64,000 bases of DNA from contig OZ023190.1 of NCBI GenBank assembly GCA_963995505.1, positions 14,688,092 to 14,752,091 of the forward strand. The letters are read 5' to 3'. Source of the DNA: Hypericum androsaemum. Taxonomy: Eukaryota > Streptophyta > Magnoliopsida > Malpighiales > Hypericaceae. The position numbers and the translations under genes were made by a program. Below the pieces are notes generated by a model that was not told where the DNA came from, did not search any database, and saw only the letters and a list, made by a program, of their open reading frames with translations. Every line of letters begins with the position of its first letter. Position 1 is the first letter of the stretch. Below, one piece after another: positions 56,841 to 64,000 of the stretch.

Positions 56841-58272
56841 AATATATAACTTTAGATCAAAAAGTGTAAAAGAACTCCGAGATAATTCAGTGTTCTTTTA
56901 CCTAATTGATTCTAAAAATAATACAATAACAAATTTTCAATAAAGAATCGGACCAAATTAATTACTCCCGAATATTGTGAAGGATGGAATCGAGGATCTC
57001 TTAGCTCCCGATTCTACATAGAATCTATGTGGTTGAAAGTATTGGGTGTGATCGGAATCTTGGGCGTAGGCCAGCGAATACTAATAATATAGCAAGTGGT
57101 GGAAACAAGCTGGACCCAGAATAAGAGTTTTGGGAGATTAAGACTCGCTAACCTCCAATGACCAAGCAACAATTGTGTCTGACGTTTCACACTAATTTCT
57201 GATGGATCAAATTGTCTTCATCCATCGCCAATCAAGTACTTCACTAATAGTTGAGGCCAAACAACAGAAAATAAAGATGTGTTGGGTTAATTTTTATTTG
57301 ATAAAATCTATAGGGGAAAAAGAAAGACTAGCCAGAGTCTTATTCAATCATTTGTTTATGCGAAAAGAAGGTTCGTCCTAATCTTTAATTCTCAACTTTG
57401 ATTTCTTTTCCTTTTATTGACAAAATTTTGCATGGATTGTTAGTTTAGCTAAAACGAAATAATCAATTTAACGTTGATAAGTCGCAGTTTAACTAAAAGT
57501 TTTGAATTCAAATATCAACTTGTTCTTTTTAATCTGGTAAGATTTGACTTTGAAATAGATACAATGAATATACGAATGAGTTAAGAGCACATATCTAAAT
57601 CACCTACAATTCCGTCGTTTGCCAATAACGACCGGTCAGATCACTACAATTTGGACTCATCACGTCCTTGGAAATTGTGACGCAAGCAAAGGGTCATCAA
57701 GTCATGGGACGAAGGTGGTGGTACCATCCCGGTGGCCACACATCATGTGATTGGTTTTGGGAGGCCACACATACCGGAGGACCTTACTCTTTGGTATGAA
57801 CCGATTTCTGGTTTTGATTTGGTTAAGCAAATTCCGGCTATTTCAGGTTTCAACAAACATTTTCAAAGACTCGAACTAGAGATTCGTTTTCTATCTTTAT
57901 GCAAGGAAAGTGAATACACGTCTCTATTTCCTGAATCATACTCTATAGGCTGTGAACCACGGTCACAGACCCCCACCCGAAGCAGAGAGGAGCCAAAGGA
58001 AATGAAAAGCTGAACAGTGTCAAAATTAAGTACACCCCAGAGTCCAATCCCAGAAGTAAAACGACACCGGCATTTATGCGACATACAAGTGTATCTTCCA
58101 CTAGTTGGCAATTCTAAGGACGTTAGACAGTAGAATCAACGGAAAACCGAAGATATCTCGGGGAAATAAGAAGAAAACAGCAGACCAGGAAGCCTAAATT
58201 GGGTGCCACTAGAGTGCAGATCGTAAATAGCACCTTGAAATTGAGAGGTTGTGGGTACAGGAGATGTACCGA
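56841..58272. other. Intergenic DNA downstream of eIF3b
   Basis: No element or gene is recognised. The last 200 bases probably include the eIF3b 3' UTR. Confidence 0.45.
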
Positions 58273-61200
58273 TCACAAATGTGGATGGTCGTCGTCGTAT
58301 GGAAGCACCTCTTCTGTAACGTCCAGCACATCCTCAACTTCCACCTCTTTGGCCTCGTACTCTTCTTCTTCGTCGCTGGCCTCTCCATCCCTCAACTTCT
58401 GTCTATCCATTTTTTCTTCCTCGTGCAACCTCTTCCATTCACTGAGCCAGTTATCCCATTCCTCTTTCAACAACCTGCGTTTCTCACGCTCTTGCTCACT
58501 CAAAAACTGTGACACATCCTGATCCTCTGCCTCGTATTTCTTGCTATATTTCTTCAAATTCTTTGCAATCTCATCCTCTTTCTCAGGAGATAGGAAAGAT
58601 GGTGGACGCGGGCGCCATAGGAACTGACAAAGAGTGAAAACAAGTTAACACAAAAGCAAATCAAAAACAAATTCGCAAAAGAAAATTAAGAGAAAATTAT
58701 GCTCCGCTTTATCACAAAGGGAAACGAATAGGCATTAATTTCCTTGATCACCCAATTTTTGCAAGAGCACAAACACAAACATATATATGCAGTCAACATG
58801 TATAAGATTGATGAAACAGATCTTTCAGCATCCCTGATTTAACAAGAGAATTCTCAAACAGCGCTATCATGCAATCCAGACAAAGCAGTGGTGTTTGTTA
58901 CAACGGATTCTTGATATCTCACACCAATGGAAACTTGGAAAATGATTGCCATACTTACTTGCCCTTCGATTTTTGAATCTTTAACATACATAACAAACTT
59001 CTACGTATTTCTAAAACAGACCAAGTTCCAATCGAGTGTCTCACCTGGAAGAAGTTATCCTTGAGAACCCGATACAGTTGCTTCCCATTAAATGACCAAA
59101 TGTTGAAGCCGTTCTCCATCTCATGATGAACTGAAGTCACTGATGTTGCAACATACCTAAATGGACGAGGCATGTTAGAACACAGATCGAACAATGAAAT
59201 CAGAAATTCAATCAAATATTACCTTCCAGTGGGATCCCACTCGACATCCGTGGCCATAAAATGCTCAGCTGTTGCCATGGTCTCGAGTTCATCAACATTA
59301 AAAAATTCCAATTGCCCATTAAGACCCTTCAGTCCAGCTAAAACTATGAAGCGACCAGCAGGGGACCAGAAAAGAGCATTTGCTTGCTTTCCCTTCAGTG
59401 TAGTTAGTTTTGATACTCGGCCAACATTATTGGAGGTCCTCATAGAGTAAAAGCTAATGTCTGGTCGAGGGTTATCACCATGAATGACTGCAAACCTGTG
59501 GCCCTTTGGTTCCCAGGCAAAGGCTATAACCTTTTCGTTCTTGTTATCAAGCTCCAACACTTCAATAGGAATATCCCTCTCTTTTATCCTGAAGAGCTCA
59601 AAGCCTGTCAACGTGCTCTTCTTTGTCTTATGACGATCAACCTTTACAGCCAAATAGTCTCCATTGCTTTGCCAATACATTTGGCAGTCACTAACATTAA
59701 AAAGATTCTTCTGTCTCATTTCCTCTTTGCCGGGAATTTGAATCAGACTCACCTATAATACATTCAAAAGTTATGAAAGTTTGGCGCCTAATTAAAGCAA
59801 ATAGCACGTCCTGTTAAACCAGAAGCACTCACTTTGGCAGGTTGATTCCCACTAGCAAGTTCGGGAACAAATAGAGCAAGAATTGGATCAGTTGGCGACC
59901 AACAAAAATCCATGAGATTTTCAACCTTCAAAGATTTCTTGTCAATTAGGCCAAAAGTCTGTGTCTCATAAATAGAGATCATGTTCTTTCCCATTCTGGC
60001 AAAGTATTTATCATCTTTGCCACCACCCCACCTGAAAAAACCAGAGGTTATGATCCAGACAATGGGAGAGATCCGAATTGGCAGCTGGGCCACAAGAACA
60101 AAATTGTCATATTAAAGAAATTCACCTGAAAATTGGCCAAGAAACCCCTATGCCACTGCCCGAGACTCCTGTGGAGAATTCGTCAGCACTTCCTTTAAAA
60201 TCTCTCATGACTTTTCCGGTCCTCACATCAAATATGTTGATCACAACTCTCTACATACCAAAGACGACTCCAGTTATCACACGTATCATGAATGTAAAAG
60301 CAAGGTAAAAGAGTGCAACCAAGAAGTGACTCACATTTGCATCACGAGGATTGCTCGGTTCATGACTGCTATATGTCACCAAATATCTCTCTCCAGGAGA
60401 AAAATCAATCAATTTAACCTGCGTGAATGTCGTAGAGCTGAAAAACATGCAGCAATAAAAAACCAGATAAACATACAAAGCATGTGTCATCATAAGAACC
60501 TGAGGGTGAGCATATCTCATAAGCCTATTGAAGGAAGTTGCACCTCCCCAAACAGCAGCACCTTGCCGGTGAACTGTTGCCAAATAGGTCCCAAGCGGGG
60601 ACCACTGCACAAAGCTCTCTGTCCAATACTGTAATGAACACAACTCCATTAATAGCAGAAAGGAATCCACATAAGAAAAACACATCATTTCTAGAAAAAG
60701 CAAATCACAGTCTGAATGTTTAAATGAGAAATCTCTCAACAGGAACCTTTACAGCATGTTGAATATATAAATGTAATGAAGAATAGTGGTGATAATTAGT
60801 AAGCAACAGCTATTAAAGGGTCTAGTAAATAGATGTGATCACAATTTTCAATTACACTTACAGCACGTTTATAGACAGGATCTGGTTTTATCTGTCTGGC
60901 ATCATTCCAAAAGACTTCGGTATCTGAACCAGAGCGGATAACAAACTGGTCTCTAGCTTTCTCATCAGTGAGCCATCGCTGAAGATTTTCCTGTAATGAC
61001 ATGAAAAACATGGATAAACCTTTTAAACATACCCAGACAAAAATAGACCCAAGAATCATACCAACACAGATAGGAAATCTTTCATTGGATTCACAGAACA
61101 GGTACCCACAAAATTACAGGCCAACAGAAGGTAAAAACAGCAGTGAAACGTGCCAATAAAACGCCTCCAAGTAAAGCCAAGAAGTAGAGCCGTATCAGGA

Positions 61201-62074
61201 CATGTTGCACCATAAACAATCAAGAAAATCAGCTAAGCAGGCACATTGCACGTTCCATAATAAGTACAGCTAAAATCCAGTGATGATCCATATAAAGGTA
61301 GTGATTGAAAGGAAACGTAGGAGCACTGAATAGACAAAAAGGCTTACCCCAGGACAATAAGGCTTAATCTCAGGAGGTGCCCATTCATCTGGAACCTGCA
61401 TGAATCTATTGAACTCGTCTAACATGTTGACAACAAATATATGGGACTTATCCAGCCTGTAACCATTTGTCTTCTCTTTCGCTAACTCAGCTTCCTACCA
61501 AACAATAAACACGAAAAGAGCCAGGATTGAATAAAACAGACAACAAGTAAAGACGCAAAATAGTGATCAAGGAAAATATTGGACCTGGGGAGTATTGAAC
61601 TCAATGAAGCAGTAACCCAATGTCTTCTGGGTCTCAGGATTGACCGGCATAAATAGACCATCATCCTTAATCAAACCCATCTGGCTGTATATTTTACGGA
61701 CAACGCCTTCGAGCTTCTCGTACTTCTCCATCGGGACGACAGGCAAGTTATCGACGACAATGCAGTTTCCAAAGCCAGAATCAAAGTCCAGCTGCTCGTC
61801 TTGGAGGACATCATCATCGTCACTGCCCACAAATTCTCACTTCTTAGACAAGATCGCAACACGTTCGAAACGAACAGCACACAATCAATCGGTCCAGACA
61901 ACCGGAAAACTGAACACTAGCTACACCACTACGGTAAAAACTGAACCTTTACCTGACGATTCCGAAGTCATCGCCGGGAGGAAGGTGGATAGACGAGAAA
62001 TCGATCCGGGCGGTATCGATTCCGAGAGCGGCCGCCCGCTCTTCTATCCCCCTTGCCACCATAACATCGGCCAT
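58273..62074 (-). CDS. TIF3B1: Eukaryotic translation initiation factor 3 subunit B
   Basis: Eleven exons: 62074-61953, 61822-61585, 61494-61348, 60990-60862, 60628-60500, 60418-60335, 60250-60126, 60031-59833, 59752-59223, 59156-59045 and 58623-58273. All are GT-AG with matching phases, giving 721 residues, close to the Arabidopsis length as I recall it. The protein starts [18 protein letters not shown]. An RRM follows (about 57-130, [20 protein letters not shown] to [13 protein letters not shown]). Then come the beta-propeller repeats ([98 protein letters not shown]). A charged C-terminal helix ([17 protein letters not shown]) binds eIF3i/g in other eukaryotes. eIF3b is a scaffold of the eIF3 complex on the 40S subunit in the cytoplasm. 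No defects are seen. Confidence 0.97.
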
Positions 62075-62202
62075 ATCTTAACTTTTTTACCGGAGCTTTC
62101 CCTCTCTAGCCCAGGCTTAGAGAGAGAAAAAAAAATCAGTGGAGCGAGAAAGTCCGTCACGGGAAGAAGATGAAATTCGCGCAGGATGCCTTGGTATACT
62201 GT

Positions 62203-62211
62203 TTAGGGTTT
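62203..62211 (-). promoter_or_regulatory. Telo-box in the eIF3b promoter
   Basis: AAACCCTAA on the minus strand, about 130 bases upstream of the eIF3b start codon. Telo-boxes are common in plant promoters of translation-machinery genes, where they act with site II motifs. Confidence 0.65.
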
Positions 62212-62329
62212 CAGTGGCCAGCGACGAGAGAATCCGAATCCCAGACCAGAAGAAGATGAAATTTTTGCCTAGGCCGTCTGGTTTTAGTAGGGTTTCGGGG
62301 ATTCCTGCCGACCTCGAGGAAAGGCTTTT

Positions 62330-62353
62330 GGCCCATTATTATAGTCTGGCCCA
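62330..62353 (-). promoter_or_regulatory. Paired site II motifs in the eIF3b promoter
   Basis: TGGGCC occurs twice on the minus strand (62330-62335 and 62348-62353), 12 bases apart. Site II elements are bound by TCP factors and pair with telo-boxes in ribosomal-protein and translation-factor promoters, which fits this gene. Confidence 0.65.
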
Positions 62354-62440
62354 ATTTAGACAGCTCATTTGAGAAATAGTTTCCGACAGTTAAAAAAAAG
62401 TTCTTTTATTGTTAGTTTATTATTATATAAGTTACATTTG

Positions 62441-62515
62441 TCGCGCGGGATTTGAACTGCATCCTTTTGAACCAGAACCATAATCTAAGGTCTTAAACCA
62501 ACTCGGCCATTCAAC
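62441..62515 (-). pseudogene. tRNA-Leu-like relic (possible SINE head)
   Basis: The minus strand reads ATGGCCGAGTTGGTTTAAGA, an A-box-bearing D-arm of Leu tRNA type. It continues with TGGTTCTGG and then AGTTCAAATCCCGC, a B-box T-arm. Acceptor and T stems do not pair properly and the anticodon arm is altered, so it is not a working tRNA. It may be a decayed tRNA gene or the head of a SINE. Confidence 0.55.
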
Positions 62516-62911
62516 TTAATAATAAGGCAAAAAGTTGATTTTAATACGATGTAGTTTTCACGTGTTTTTAACTCAGTATATTGTAGTTTATTTTTCTTCT
62601 CTTTGATGACGGATACAACTTTCATAGTACTGTGCTCTATAAAGAGTAACGCTTCTTTCCTAGTGACATTTTTTATTTAAATACATATATTATCTATACA
62701 AATTTTCGTAGAGAATTAAAATTTGAGTTCTTTTTATTGAGATTTGAAAAATACAAATTAAAAATATTGTGCTATGTTTATAAAAAATTAAAAAAATACA
62801 AAATTTATTTTTTTACCAAATAATATTGTGTGTATGTGTCACTCGATTAAATTTTAAAAAAATAGTGTTGGCGACCTGGTCCGAGTCGGTCAGCGGGCCT
62901 TGGTCGCTGAC

Positions 62912-62978
62912 GAGACCCACTTTTATTTTTTATTTTTTTGTTGCCAAATCTTCTTTGTCTTACTTGTGACCACGTTGA
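62912..62978 (+). repeat. Left copy of a dispersed direct repeat
   Basis: GAGACCCACTTTTATTTT, then TTCTTTGTCTTACTTGTGA and CACGTTGA, recurs at 63874-63945 with small changes. The spacing is about 960 bases. Confidence 0.7.
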
Positions 62979-63873
62979 CGCTTGTCACAGTTAAATGTAG
63001 TCTAAACTACAGACTACAAAGTTTAAAAAACGTGAACTTTTCTCTAATATTAATCGATTTAATTAATTTAATTTGGAGTCCGAATCCACTCCACTTCTAC
63101 AGTAGCCAAAAATTAGAATCGCCTCCCAAATTGAAATCGCCCCCAGACGATTTTTCCGGGAAAAAACTCATCGGGAAGCAGGATTTTTCCCTCAGAAAAA
63201 TATAGATATAAAATTTTAATTAAAAAATAAAAAATATATAAGAGTCGATCAAAAGTTGGGTCCACTCCATCTCTGCACCATCAACCATATTGTTTCTGGA
63301 AAATATTAAAGAATAGACCCAACTAGGGTCGATTCACTGTCCGAAATTCATTTTTATATAAAAATGTCAAGTTGGGCATTGAGGCGGGCAGCTGATAATT
63401 CATTTGACTGTCGTACAGGTTCAAATGAATGGTTGTTTTTGTGTGTTGTGTTATTGTTATATGTTATTTGAGACAAATGTAAGAGCTTTTTAATTTAGAT
63501 TATATTTATGTTATTTTCTTAAAGATGATGTATAAATGTCGTATATTGGTATCAACGTACAATTTTTTTTGTCGTAGTCCGACGTGAACACCAGATCCAC
63601 AAAAAAATTATCTTGAACCCCATATTCACAATAAATATCGACTGTAGCACCACACGGATAAAAAATATCAATCTCATAGTATTATCGGTATTATTTCATA
63701 CTAGAGATGGTAACATTTATAATAAAAAACTGAATGAAAATTTATTAAAAAGACGACCTGTAAAAAGGTCAACTCCACTTTTAAAATTTTAATTTTTTCT
63801 GTAAGATTTCTAATTATGTAAATTAAAATAAAATTAATTAATTTAGATAATATCGAAACAACTTATACCAAAT

Positions 63874-63945
63874 GAGACCCACTTTTATTTTCTTTGATAT
63901 TTTTTTCCTTCTAAATTTTCTTTGTCTTACTTGTGATCACGTTGA
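63874..63945 (+). repeat. Right copy of a dispersed direct repeat
   Basis: Matches 62912-62978 in the same orientation. The two could be ends of an LTR-like element reaching past the window, or a simple duplication. Confidence 0.7.
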
Positions 63946-64000
63946 ACCGGTTTTGGATTGAGTGAGGACAAAATAAAAGTCTTCCCCCACGGAGAGGATT

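Larger units (their letters stand above)
62516..64000. other. AT-rich right edge
   Basis: Apart from the duplicated segment listed separately, no gene, RNA or element end is recognised. Confidence 0.45.

Overview
This window is nuclear DNA of a flowering plant. Every intact gene has a recognisable land-plant family and most are split by GT-AG introns. The rest is AT-rich intergenic DNA full of plant-type transposons. The very GC-rich 5' half of the CONSTANS-like gene beside AT-rich surroundings hints at a monocot, but the species cannot be named from sequence alone.

Five or six host genes are supported: a CONSTANS-like B-box/CCT transcription factor (4521-5594, +), a PP2C-type phosphatase of the WIN2 kind (9536-11779, -, 8 exons), a 49-residue membrane microprotein split over two exons (15939-16183, +), a single-exon DUF1336/EDR2-C protein (34025-34939, +), a nepenthesin-type aspartic protease (37659-41253, -, 3 exons with a 2-kb first intron) and eIF3b (58273-62074, -, 11 exons). 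The eIF3b promoter carries a telo-box and two site II motifs. A broken ARL1 remnant lies at the left edge.

The remainder is a layered set of transposons. Two complete Ty1/copia elements are present. One is on the minus strand (18663-26976) with exact CAGTT target duplications and a G-box array in its promoter. The other is on the plus strand (41705-48061); it has no visible tRNA primer site, and its leader is self-complementary to its own LTR. Two internally deleted LINEs have clear target duplications (27447-32067 and 48109-50643). The first carries a plastid 23S rRNA insertion and a solo LTR. There are also a TRIM element, three elements with inverted ends (two with perfect 9-bp target duplications), a decayed hAT element, a short LINE tail and several orphan RNase H fragments.

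The host genes have unrelated functions and do not form a pathway. The most unusual structure is the U5/leader region of the second copia element: a 15-nt block directly after the LTR is the perfect complement of an R/U5 segment, and the next 10 nt complement a second U5 segment. This suggests a pseudoknotted or self-primed retrotransposon.
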